The position numbers and the translations under genes are program-made. Under the pieces are notes generated by a model, which searched no databases, was not told the DNA's origin, and saw only the letters and a list, made by a program, of their open reading frames with translations. Below, piece after piece: positions 23,990-32,247 of a stretch of 64,000 nt of DNA. Source of the DNA: Pseudomonadota bacterium (lineage in GTDB: Bacteria > Pseudomonadota > Alphaproteobacteria > Rhizobiales > Xanthobacteraceae); NCBI GenBank assembly GCA_023388935.1, contig JAEWFG010000064.1:1-64000 (forward strand), written 5' to 3'. Within the stretch, counting starts at the first letter, position 1; each line of letters opens with the position of its first letter.

Positions 23990-24207
23990 GGTTGTCCCGG
24001 CTCTTGGGAGTCGCTGCCTCTTGCTACAATCCTCCGCCTTCGAAAGAAACTTGATCCCGGCGTTGCCAAAAAATCGCGAAGCGGAAGTGCACGCCCATCA
24101 TGTATCGATCGACGTACTGATTGAAATGCTGTCAGCGATGTTGCGTTGACATGGTTCACGGAACGAAATTGCTGATTCATTGGTTCTCCAACTTTGGAGC
24201 AGAACCA

Positions 24208-24489
24208 ATGGCAAAAGCAGCATGGAAGCGCCCGGGCTCGCCGATCGGCAAGACCGGCCCGCGCAAGAAGAACCCGATTTATAAGCGCCGCTCGCGCGAA
24301 CCTTGGTCGCCGGCCGACCTCAAGAAGCTCAAGGAGCTTGCGAAGGGGAATACCCCCACCGGCGTCATGAGCATCGAGCTACAGCGTCCGCCCGCAGCCA
24401 GCCGCAGCAAGGCGCAGCGCGAGGGAATCTCCCTCAGGCCAGTCAACCGCTCGCCCTACAATCGGCGTAAGACCGCCAAGCGGCGTTGA
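24208..24489 (+). CDS. Small basic putative DNA-binding protein
   Basis: 93 residues, strongly basic (AKAAWKRPGSPIGKTGPRKK at the start; SPYNRRKTAKRR at the end). The middle WSPADLKKLKELAKGNTPTG then VMSIELQRPPAASRSKAQRE resembles a SANT/Myb-like helix-turn-helix used by rhizobial nucleoid-type proteins: W...D...L..LA....p...I...L.R...A.rskA...G..L. ATG 24208 is preceded by GGAGC. A weak EcfG-like site (GGAAC 24160, 17 bases, GGTT 24182) lies upstream. DNA binding is inferred. Confidence 0.6.
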   Translation: MAKAAWKRPGSPIGKTGPRKKNPIYKRRSREPWSPADLKKLKELAKGNTPTGVMSIELQRPPAASRSKAQREGISLRPVNRSPYNRRKTAKRR

Positions 24490-24720
24490 CGGACCGTGAC
24501 CAGGAAGTTCGGCACCTCAATGAGGCCGACAGGCATATTGCGAACGCCGAACGCGCCGTCACCAAGCAGCCGCCATCTTCAGAAACTGAAGCAGGACGGG
24601 CACGACACGACAGAAGCCGCGAAGCAGTTGCGCGACTTCGAGTGCACTCTGGCAACGCTCAGGGAGCACCGACATCTAATTGTGGAGATGATCGCCCAGA
24701 TCGATGCGGGTTTGATCTGA
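24486..24720 (+). pseudogene. Small helical protein, +1 frameshift
   Basis: TTG 24486, overlapping the previous stop, gives MTDRDQEVRHLNEADRHIAN and AERAVTKQ. The natural continuation RHLQKLKQDGHDTTEAAKQL then FECTLATLREHRHLIVEMIA is one frame off and ends at 24720. One extra C near 24563 explains it. The repaired protein (about 78 aa) matches a rhizobial family of EADRHIAe-type helical proteins of unknown function. The indel may be a sequencing error. Confidence 0.65.
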
Positions 24721-24721
24721 G

Positions 24722-24913
24722 CTAGGACCGGCGCCCCCTCGTCTGGCGATCCCCTCTGAGAAACCGAATCCCCGCAAGCGCTAGAACATTCGCGTCGCCT
24801 TGCAAGCCGGCCAGGTGCTTGGTCAGCCGCTCCCGCGCGCTGGCCTCGGCTTCCGGCGACAGGGTCTCCATCAGAACATATGCGCGCATGACGCGCTCGA
24901 TCGCTTCATTCAT
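24722..24913 (-). CDS. Small helical protein (63 aa)
   Basis: From ATG 24913: MNEAIERVMRAYVLMETLSP and EAEASARERLTKHLAGLQGD, then ANVLALAGIRFLRG. The pattern MNEAIERVMRAYVLM.tLSPeeE...Re.....L recurs in Bradyrhizobium; function unknown. An in-frame ATG ten codons upstream (24943) would overlap the promoter -10, so I prefer 24913. The gene converges with the frameshifted small gene ending at 24720. A palindromic GGAAC...GTTCC promoter region lies upstream. Confidence 0.65.
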   Translation of the reverse strand: MNEAIERVMRAYVLMETLSPEAEASARERLTKHLAGLQGDANVLALAGIRFLRGDRQTRGRRS

Positions 24914-24938
24914 CCTCAGCTGCTCCCGATTTTCTACA

Positions 24939-24963
24939 AACATAGGAACAAAAGCTTTGTTCC
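24939..24963 (-). promoter_or_regulatory. EcfG-like promoter inside a GGAAC/GTTCC palindrome
   Basis: Minus strand: GGAAC (24963-24959), 16 bases, TGTT (24942-24939). The plus strand also carries GGAAC (24945-24949) followed after 16 bases by GGTT (24966-24969), so the palindrome could fire both ways. The plus side leads into 24970-25303, where I see no convincing gene, only weak open frames on the minus strand between 25004 and 25282. Confidence 0.4.
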
Positions 24964-25303
24964 TCGGTTACCGGCGGGTTTCGAGAGGCGCGCCATGAAT
25001 CCATTACGCATTGCAGCGCATTTGACACCGGCGCTCGGCATCAATGGCCGCACGGACCTCTTTTGCCTTTGGTTTGGTTAGCGATACCAGGCAGCTTGAG
25101 GCCGCCAATTGGGCGGAGAGGCCCGCCGCTGGGCTCAACCGCGCTTCTGCCGCTTGAACGAGCTGGCGTGTAGGCCCCCTTCCCGCTCGCTGCGCCATTC
25201 CAGCTGCTCCCGGCCGCCATCTCTTGGCCCAGCTGAGTGAAGGTGCCTTCCAAAACCAGGGCGGCGAACCGAGGGCTCTCATTGCATCAGGGGACGTCCA
25301 CCC

Positions 25304-25390
25304 TTAGTGATGCCAAAACAGCGCAAGCAGCACAATGATCGGCAGCGGAATGCCGAGAAGCCAAAGCAAAGCGCCTCTACCAAAGCCCAT
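25304..25390 (-). CDS. 28-aa hydrophobic membrane peptide under EcfG promoter
   Basis: ATG 25390 is preceded by GAGGAGG. The product is MGFGRGALLWLLGIPLPIIV then LLALFWHH: a short basic N-terminus, one membrane helix with a G-I-P-L-P kink and a terminal Trp-His-His. It is clearly related to the 22-aa peptide at 18617-18685 (LLWLVGIPIPLII). An exact EcfG promoter is 26 bases upstream. Too short for routine gene callers; function unknown. Confidence 0.65.
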   Translation of the reverse strand: MGFGRGALLWLLGIPLPIIVLLALFWHH

Positions 25391-25416
25391 GTTATCCTCC
25401 TCGTTCGTGTGCAAAT

Positions 25417-25441
25417 AACGCTTGGCGTCCCAAGGCGTTCC
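25417..25441 (-). promoter_or_regulatory. Consensus EcfG promoter of the 28-aa peptide
   Basis: Minus strand: GGAAC (25441-25437), 16 bases, CGTT (25420-25417); exact match. The stretch 25442-25742 upstream has no gene I can support. Confidence 0.7.
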
Positions 25442-25742
25442 CGTCAGGAACCGACGGCGACTTCAGAACATTGAGTGCAAATGGAGCCTTGGATGACTGT
25501 GAGCGGACCGGTTGGCGACGACGCTCACCTGGGGCGGGCTGCCTTACTCTCTGCAAGTGCAGGGCCGCTTCAGGAGTGCACTGAGGATAAAAACCCGAGC
25601 GTGATACCTTGTTACTGCTGAGGCCTCAGAGCGCAAAAAAGCAGAATAAGATTTCTTCGTTCCGGTAAGATGAGGCCCCAGCACCGTCAAGGATGACCGG
25701 CCCTTATCTTCGGCTGGCCCAACAGCCGACCCCAACACGTCA

Positions 25743-26609
25743 TTCGATCATCTCGTCGGCTCGGCAATCAACGTCGGCGGCACATTGAGGCCGAGCGCCT
25801 TGACGGTCTTGAGATTGATCACCAACTCGAACTTGGTCGGCTGCTCGACCGGAAGGTTTGGCTGGCTTGGTGCTGCGCAGAATCTTGTCGACAAAATCAC
25901 CGGCACGGCGGGACAGGTCTGTGAAGCTCGGTCCATACGGCATCAGGCCGCCCGCTTCGGCAAATTCGCGAACGCCGAAACTCGACGGCAACCGCGCTTC
26001 CAGCACCAGGCGGTTGATCTGCTTCAATTGCGGGTGCGATCTGCTGCGGCGTCTTGACCTCCGGAATGACAATTTCAAGCCTGAGTCTTCGCCCGGCCTC
26101 CTAAATCTGGCTTCGTTCCATAACGTTGTTGGGGCTGTCGGCGTTGCCCAGCACGGCTACCGCCGTACGGCCGGCGATAGCTCCCACAGCAGTTCCAGCC
26201 GTTTGCTGGCAAGATCGGCGGACTGAAGCGATAGGCCTGTTACGTTGTCGCCCGGCCGCGCCAGCGAGGCGACAACGCCGACACCGACTGGATCGCCGAC
26301 CGCGGCAAACACAATTGGAATCTCGGAGGTGACGCGCTTGGCCGCCACTACATTCTGAGGCGCGTGGGTCACGATTACATCGACCTTGCGCTCAACAAGC
26401 TCGGTGACAAGACTTGGCGAACGGTCATAGCGGCCTTCGGCCCAACGATATTCGACCGTGAGATTGCTGCCCTCGACCCAGCCACGATCGCCCAACCGCT
26501 TCGTCAGGGCGTCGGTGTAGGGCCGCTGCACGGAAGCCGTGTTCGCACCGAGAAAACCAATGACCGCCGATTGCCTGGGCTGCGCGTGCGCGATGATCGG
26601 GCATCCCAC
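25743..26609 (-). pseudogene. ABC-type substrate-binding protein (PF04392-like), multiply frameshifted
   Basis: The first frame (26609-26157) reads QSAVIGFLGANTASVQRPYT, GWVEGSNLTVEYRWAEGRYD and DPVGVGVVASLARPGDNVTG, typical of the ABC_sub_bind family. The rest is split over at least two further frames: SSFGVREFAEAGGLMPYGPS and TDLSRRAGDFVDKILRSTKP, then LPVEQPTKFELVINLKTVKA and LGLNVPPTLIAEPTR. The signal peptide normally preceding VIGFLG is not preserved; the 5' end abuts the truncated YihY gene. No permease or ATPase genes are nearby. It is a dead remnant. Confidence 0.85.
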
Positions 26610-26641
26610 CGGCTGTCTCGTTGTGGAGTGCGAACGCCGCG

Positions 26642-27216
26642 ATGAAGTCGCTGTTCGATACCCTGAACATCGTCTACGGCGAACAGGAAAAGCGCGGCTT
26701 CTTCAAGCTGAACGCGATGTCGCTCGCTTTCACGGTCGGCGGGATCGTGTTCATCTTGGCCGCCCTGGGCGGTATCGTCGCCGTCCCCGTGCTGCTGCAG
26801 AACGTGGGGCTGTCGAACGTGGCTGACCTCCTGCTCCGGATCGGACGCTGGCCGGCTCTTTTCGTCGTGCTGGCGCTCGCTCTCGCCTGCATCTACCGCT
26901 TCGGACCGAAGAGGCGCCGCGGTGGAGATGGATCACTTGGGGCAGTTCGGCCGCAACCCTGCTCTGGCTGCCGGCATCCGGACTGTTCTCCTTCTACGCG
27001 GCCAACTTCGGAAGCTTCAAAGAGAACTACGGCTCACTGGGCGCCGTGATCGGCTTCATGACGTGGCTCTGGATCTCGGCCACCGTGATCCTGCTAGGCG
27101 CCGAGCTCAACGCCGAGATGGAGCATCAGACCGCTCGCGTCACTACTACCGGAAGGCCGAAGCCACTTGGCGTCAGAGGCGCGAAGATGGCTGACACTAT
27201 CGGAGCCTCGCGCTGA
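26642..27216 (+). pseudogene. YihY/BrkB family membrane protein, 5'-truncated and frameshifted
   Basis: Starts abruptly at KSLFDTLNIVYGEQEKRGFF, which is internal in YihY proteins, and continues with LAFTVGGIVFILAALGGIVA and PALFVVLALALACIYRFGPK. One base is lost near 26920; the next frame holds TLLWLPASGLFSFYAANFGS, VIGFMTWLWISATVILLGAE and LNAEMEHQTA and ends at 27216. The N-terminal 90-100 residues are absent. The 5' edge meets the 5' edge of the ABC-protein remnant at 26609-26642, marking a rearrangement junction. YihY proteins are inner-membrane proteins of uncertain role. Confidence 0.85.
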
Positions 27217-27441
27217 GGCGCCAAGTCAAATCTCACCGTACGTTCTCCGGGTTGTTGGACCGACAAGAGCCACCTCCCAAGCGACCCTATTCAAGCTCTT
27301 CTGCCTTGAAGCCGGCCGGATGTTGTGGTGGGCGGGCCTTCCCAAGGCCGGTCGTTGTGATTTTCGCAAACCTAATCCGTCCCATCACAGCGCAGACTTT
27401 GACGTTGGGCAGGTGAATGTCCGCCCTTGATAACGATTTTA

Positions 27442-27465
27442 GGAACCAATGGGTTTGCGACCGTT
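27442..27465 (+). promoter_or_regulatory. EcfG-like site before the alcohol dehydrogenase, 15-base spacing
   Basis: GGAAC (27442-27446), 15 bases, CGTT (27462-27465). Both boxes are exact but one base too close. It lies 38 bases before the ATG at 27504. Confidence 0.4.
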
Positions 27466-27503
27466 TGTTCACGCGACTTCTCTGATCCACCGGAAAGCAA
27501 CGC

Positions 27504-28736
27504 ATGAAAGCCTTGGTTTATCACGGTCGCGGCGACGTTCGCTGCGAAGCCGTTCCTGACCCGAAAATTGAAGATGGCCGCGATGCGATTATTAAGGTTA
27601 CGGCCTGCGCCATATGCGGGTCGGATCTCCATCTCATCGGCGGCTTCGTGCCGGAGATGAAGAGCGGCGATGTTCTAGGCCATGAATGCATGGGCGAAGT
27701 GGTCGAGGTCGGCCGTGACAACAATAAGCTGAAGGTCGGCGACCGGGTCGTCATTCCGTTCTGCCTCGCGTGCGGCGAATGCCGCATGTGCAAGATGGAG
27801 CTTTATTCCTGCTGCGAGCGATCGAACCGCAATGGCCAGGACCAGGCGAAGTCGCTAGGCTACCAGGTTGCGGGCGCGCTGGGCTATTCGCACATGACTG
27901 GCGGCTACGCGGGCGGCCAGGCCGAGTACCTTCGGGTGCCCTACGCAGACTTCGGCGCGTTTGTTGTTCCTCAAGGCTATTCCGACGAGCAGGTGCTGTT
28001 CCTGTCAGATATTTTCCCGACCGGCTACATGGCGGCGGAAAATTGCGACATCAAGAAAGGCCAGACGATTGCCGTCTGGGGCTGCGGCCCCGTTGGCCTG
28101 TTTTCGATCATGTCGGCTTTCGTCCTCGGAGCCGAACGTGTGATCGCCATCGACACGATCCCGGAACGGATGGAGATGGCGCGAGCGCTCGGCGCCGAAG
28201 TGATCGACTACAAGGATGGAAATGTGCTCGAACAGATCCTGAGCCTCACAACGGGGCGAGGTCCGGACGCCGTGATCGAAGCCGTCGGCATGGAAAGCAT
28301 GGGCTCGGAGACGGCCATGCAATCACTGACCTCTGCTGTCCAGTCGACGATCTCCGCGACCGATCGCCCGTACGCCTTGAACCAAGCGATCATGTCGTGC
28401 CGGCCCGGCGGCGTCGTCTCAGTTCCCGGCGTTTACATCGGTTCGACCGTGGCGACTGCAATGGGTGCTTTCATGAACAAAGGGCTGACGATGAAGACCG
28501 GTCAGACCCATGTACACAAATATCTCAAGAAGCTCATGAAGTTGATTGAGGAAGGCAGCGTCGATCCGGCTCGGATCATCAGCCATCGCAGCGCGAATCT
28601 CGAGGACGGGCCGGATCTCTACGAAACGTTTCGGGAAAAGAAGGATGGCTGCGTGAAGGTCGTGTTGTTTCCTCATGGGAAAACCGGCGCCGCGGCGGCA
28701 CGGCCTGCTGATGCGAAAGTTTCGGCCACCCCGTAA
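27504..28736 (+). CDS. Zinc-dependent alcohol/formaldehyde dehydrogenase family protein
   Basis: 410-residue medium-chain dehydrogenase. Catalytic zinc ligands are Cys38 (ACAICGSDLH) and His60-Glu61 (GHECMGEVVEVG). Structural zinc cysteines are in CLACGECRMC and the following CC. The NAD(P)-binding motif is VWGCGPVGLFSIMSAFVLGA with VIAIDTIPERMEMARALGAE. The long insert and the SLTSAVQSTISATDRPYALN stretch match the glutathione-independent formaldehyde dehydrogenase-like subgroup rather than simple alcohol dehydrogenases, but the substrate cannot be fixed. Frame intact, monocistronic, with an EcfG-like site upstream. Confidence 0.92.
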   Translation: MKALVYHGRGDVRCEAVPDPKIEDGRDAIIKVTACAICGSDLHLIGGFVPEMKSGDVLGHECMGEVVEVGRDNNKLKVGDRVVIPFCLACGECRMCKMELYSCCERSNRNGQDQAKSLGYQVAGALGYSHMTGGYAGGQAEYLRVPYADFGAFVVPQGYSDEQVLFLSDIFPTGYMAAENCDIKKGQTIAVWGCGPVGLFSIMSAFVLGAERVIAIDTIPERMEMARALGAEVIDYKDGNVLEQILSLTTGRGPDAVIEAVGMESMGSETAMQSLTSAVQSTISATDRPYALNQAIMSCRPGGVVSVPGVYIGSTVATAMGAFMNKGLTMKTGQTHVHKYLKKLMKLIEEGSVDPARIISHRSANLEDGPDLYETFREKKDGCVKVVLFPHGKTGAAAARPADAKVSATP

Positions 28737-28890
28737 GCGGCAGCCACCCTGGCTTGGGCACCGAGCATACCACAAGTGATCCGCTCGAATTTTCGCGCTG
28801 CAGCAGGCGATTGAAAAGAGATGTAGAAACTAATTCGGTAACCAACGCGGATCGTTGGCATCGAATCCACAGTCGATCTTTTCCGAGAGG

Positions 28891-29223
28891 ATCCACCGCC
28901 GGGTGGGTGCGGTTCTTCACCTTAATCCAGTCCTTGGACCGCTCGCCGCGACACGGCCGATCGCGCCGCTTCGAGACGAGGCCCTCCAGTCCCATCATGC
29001 AGGCATGGCGAAAAAGGTTCGGTCCGAATTCGCTCTGCTCGAACTGCGCGATGAAGATTCCCTCGGTCCGCCGCGCCAGCAGCCGCGCCAGGTTCGACTT
29101 GCGCCGAAAGAGCGGCAAATTGCGGTAATCGTCTCCGTCGCCGGCCAGCGCATCGAAGGCATAGAACTGCGCCTCCTGGTCACGCTCGCGCGAATGCACC
29201 GCGTTGAAATCGGAGATGCCGTC
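28891..29223 (-). pseudogene. ATP-dependent DNA ligase (LigD-type) internal fragment
   Basis: On the minus strand: GISDFNAVHSRERDQEAQFY, AFDALAGDGDDYRNLPLFRR, LEGLVSKRRDRPCRGERSKD and WIKVKNRTHPA. These are the adenylation-domain motifs III to V of a LigD-like ligase. The lysine motif, the N-terminus and the OB-fold are absent. Upstream it is joined in frame to the SCO-gene remnant, and downstream it runs into non-homologous text. It is a fragment of a ligase distinct from that at 10689-11759. Confidence 0.8.
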
Positions 29224-29235
29224 GCTTGCGCGGGC

Positions 29236-29640
29236 GGATATCGGCCAGCGCGTTCGACACGATTGATATCGCCGGTCCGCAAAGCGTCTCGCAGGTGTAG
29301 TCGGCGAGGATCCAGACGGTTGAAAAGGCTCCGAGCCAGCTCTGCAGCGGCGCAGTGTGATCGCTTTCATCGGTCAGACGGCGCTGCAGGGAAGTGGCGT
29401 GCTTGCGCTGGCGCGGCTGCTATCTGACTTAGTTGCTCGGCAGTGAAGCCGCCTGCGCCGCGAAGCGTGTCGCGCAGCAAGCAGCAGGCGCGATCGATCG
29501 ATCCCGCGATCCGCGCGCAGGTCCGGCTTGCGGACTTGTCCAGGCGCTGGAGCGGCAAAATATGCCTCGGGCTCTCCGAACGATCCTTCAAACGAACATG
29601 CGCACCTGAAGATGGTTCCAAGAGGCAGCTCTACGGCGCC
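29236..29640 (-). pseudogene. SCO-family copper chaperone remnant (5' part), second copy
   Basis: The minus strand at 29236-29320 translates to WILADYTCETLCGPAISIVS then NALADI, near identical to the intact SCO protein at 47868-48701 including the Cys-x3-Cys copper motif. Upstream, nucleotide similarity continues through the signal-peptide region to GGTTCCAAG at about 29632. The GGAAC-N16-TGTT promoter of the intact gene is also preserved here. Coding is destroyed by indels, and the 3' half is replaced by the ligase fragment. Confidence 0.8.
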
Positions 29641-29697
29641 TGCGGATCATCGGGCTTCCGGGCCCGTTATCCGTCCGAACTGGAGTGGTAGCCATCG

Positions 29698-32247
29698 ATG
29701 GACGACAAGGTTTACAGGCCGAAGCGAGGCACGAGGCAAACGGCCCCTGGCTTTGCGACGGTGCGTGGTGCGCGCGAGCACAATCTGAAGAACGTGGACG
29801 TGGATATCCCCCGCGACGCGCTTGTTGTGTTCACCGGCGTATCGGGTTCTGGAAAATCGTCCCTGGCGTTCGGGACGCTATATGCGGAGGCGCAGCGGCG
29901 ATATCTGGAATCCGTGTCACCTTATGCCCGGCGACTGTTTCACCAGATGGCTGTGCCCGAGGTCGACGAGGTCGAGGGACTGCCGCCGGCTGTCGCGCTG
30001 CAGCAGCAGCGGGGATCGCCGACCACTCGATCCAGCGTCGGCAGCGTCACTACGCTATCCAACCTGTTTCGGATGCTCTATTCGCGCGCGGGTGACTATC
30101 CGAAGTCGCAAGTTCTGCTCTATGCCGAATCCTTCTCGCCCAATTCCGCGGAAGGGGCCTGTCCGAAATGCCACGGTCTTGGGCGCGTCTATGACGTGAC
30201 GGAGCGCTCCATGGTGCCGGACGACACCCTCACCATCCGCGAGCGGGCCATCGCAGCGTGGCCAACGGCATGGCATGGCCAAAACCTGCGCGATATTCTG
30301 ACGACGCTCGGCTATGACGTCGACACACCCTGGCGCAAGCTTCCCAGGAAAGACCGGAACTGGATCCTGTTCACGGACGAGCAACCCACGGTCCCGGTCT
30401 ATGCAGGCTATGACGCCAAGGAGGTCCAGAGGGCACTGCGGCGGAAGGAAGAGCCGAGCTATCAAGGCACGTTCACTGGCGCCCGGCGCTACGTCATGCA
30501 GACCTTCGCCAACACGACTAGCGCCATGATGAAGAAGCGTGTTTCGCAGTTCATGCTGAGTACCGAGTGTTCGGCTTGCCATGGAAAGCGGCTGAAGCCC
30601 GAGGCGCTGTCCGTCAAGTTTGCCGGCATGGATATCGCCGACATGGGGCGCGTTCCGTTGAAGCAACTGGCCGAGCTGATGAGGCCTTATTGCAGCGGCA
30701 TCGCGGGAAGGCAGGATGCTCACCCGGAGAAGGCGATTGTCGTGCAACGGATCGCGCAGGACCTGAGCGCACGGCTTGGTGTGCTGCTCGACCTCGGTCT
30801 CGGCTATCTCACCTTGGAACGGAGCACGCCGACCTTGTCCCCGGGCGAACTCCAGCGGCTGCGTCTGGCGACCCAGGTGCGCTCAAACCTGTTCGGCGTG
30901 GTCTATGTGCTCGACGAGCCGTCTGCCGGGCTCCATCCCTCGGACACCGAGGCGCTCCTTCGCGCGCTCGACAGGCTGAAGGCGGCCGGAAATTCCCTCT
31001 TCGTCGTCGAGCATGAGCTGGACGTCGTGCGCCATGCCGATTGGATCGTCGATGTCGGCCCGGACGCCGGCAGGCATGGCGGCGAAATCCTTTACAGTGG
31101 CTCCATTGACGGTCTGAAGTCCGTCGAGAGATCGCGCACAGCAAAATACCTGTTTGGCGGGGCCATTCCCCTACAGCAGAAGGGGCGGACGCCGCTGGGC
31201 TGGCTCAAGCTGAGCGGTGTCACGCGCAACAATCTCAGGGGTATCGACGCCGCACTCCCGTTAGGGGTGCTGACAACGGTCACCGGCATATCGGGCTCGG
31301 GCAAGTCGAGCCTCGTCAGCCAGTTCCTCGTTGAAGCGCTGAGCGGGCATTTCGGACACTCTCATGCGCCCGACGATCACGACGAGGATGCCCTTGAACG
31401 CGCGCCGGTCGGGGTCACGGGCGGGAAAATCATGGAGGGGCTTGATCGCCTGAAACGGCTGGTCGTCGTGGATCAGAAGCCGATCGGACGGACGCCGCGC
31501 TCCAATCTGGCGACCTATACCGGCCTTTTCGACGACGTGCGAAAGCTGTTCGCGCAGACGAAAGAGGCGCGCCGGCGTCGCTTCGATGCCGGACGCTTCT
31601 CATTCAATCTGCCAAAGGGGCGCTGCCGGACGTGTCAGGGAGAAGGGTTTGTCTGCGTCGAACTGCTGTTCCTGCCGAGCGTCTATGCGCCTTGCCCGGA
31701 GTGCAATGGCGCGCGCTACAATCGCGAGACGCTCCAGATCAAGCTCAACGGCAAGTCGATCGCCGACGTTCTTGGAATGACCGTCGATGAGGCCTATCCA
31801 TTCTTCGCCCAAGACGCCCACATTGCGAGGTCTCTCGACGTGATTCGCCAAGTCGGGCTGGGATACATCCGTCTTGGTCAGCCGGCGACGGAGCTGTCCG
31901 GTGGGGAGGCACAACGGGTCAAGCTCGCCACCGAACTTCAGCGCAGCCAGCGCGTGGGCAGCATCTATGTGCTCGACGAGCCGACCACGGGTCTGCACCC
32001 GTCCGATGTCGAGAAGCTGATCGTTCAGCTGGATGGATTGGTTGAGGCGGGCAGCACTGTGATCGTCGTGGAGCACGACATGAGCGTCGTGGCCGCAAGC
32101 GATTGGGTGGTCGATATCGGACCGGGTGCCGGCGACGAGGGAGGGCGGATTGTCGCGGCCGGGCCGCCGGCGACGGTCGCGCGGCATACGCTGAGCCGCA
32201 CCGCGCCCTATCTTGCGCGGGCGCTGAAGGAGTATCGCTTGGGATGA
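29698..32247 (+). CDS. UvrA-like ABC-ATPase (UvrA2-type paralog)
   Basis: 849 residues with the UvrA duplicated ATPase plan: Walker A1 GVSGSGKSSLAFGTLYAEAQ, zinc module CSACHGKRL, signature LSPGELQRLRLATQ with YVLDEPSAGLHPSD, Walker A2 GISGSGKSSLVSQFL, zinc finger CRTCQGEGF...CPECNGARY, second signature LSGGEAQRVKLATELQ and YVLDEPTTGLHPSD. It is about 90 residues shorter than canonical UvrA (about 940) and apparently lacks the UvrB-binding domain, as in UvrA2/DrrC-type proteins linked to DNA-damage or drug tolerance. The stop overlaps the start of an isochorismatase remnant (ATGA). The gene sits between the two halves of a duplicated SCO/isochorismatase block. Confidence 0.93.
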   Translation: MDDKVYRPKRGTRQTAPGFATVRGAREHNLKNVDVDIPRDALVVFTGVSGSGKSSLAFGTLYAEAQRRYLESVSPYARRLFHQMAVPEVDEVEGLPPAVALQQQRGSPTTRSSVGSVTTLSNLFRMLYSRAGDYPKSQVLLYAESFSPNSAEGACPKCHGLGRVYDVTERSMVPDDTLTIRERAIAAWPTAWHGQNLRDILTTLGYDVDTPWRKLPRKDRNWILFTDEQPTVPVYAGYDAKEVQRALRRKEEPSYQGTFTGARRYVMQTFANTTSAMMKKRVSQFMLSTECSACHGKRLKPEALSVKFAGMDIADMGRVPLKQLAELMRPYCSGIAGRQDAHPEKAIVVQRIAQDLSARLGVLLDLGLGYLTLERSTPTLSPGELQRLRLATQVRSNLFGVVYVLDEPSAGLHPSDTEALLRALDRLKAAGNSLFVVEHELDVVRHADWIVDVGPDAGRHGGEILYSGSIDGLKSVERSRTAKYLFGGAIPLQQKGRTPLGWLKLSGVTRNNLRGIDAALPLGVLTTVTGISGSGKSSLVSQFLVEALSGHFGHSHAPDDHDEDALERAPVGVTGGKIMEGLDRLKRLVVVDQKPIGRTPRSNLATYTGLFDDVRKLFAQTKEARRRRFDAGRFSFNLPKGRCRTCQGEGFVCVELLFLPSVYAPCPECNGARYNRETLQIKLNGKSIADVLGMTVDEAYPFFAQDAHIARSLDVIRQVGLGYIRLGQPATELSGGEAQRVKLATELQRSQRVGSIYVLDEPTTGLHPSDVEKLIVQLDGLVEAGSTVIVVEHDMSVVAASDWVVDIGPGAGDEGGRIVAAGPPATVARHTLSRTAPYLARALKEYRLG

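Noticed and set aside
25004..25282. Minus-strand small gene(s) of 70-92 codons
   Set aside because: Two overlapping frames each look partly protein-like, but neither has a recognisable family motif or ribosome site.
28579..29370. A single 263-codon minus-strand gene
   Set aside because: It is a chimera of an out-of-frame SCO segment, an internal ligase fragment and antisense text of the alcohol dehydrogenase 3' end; not a real protein.
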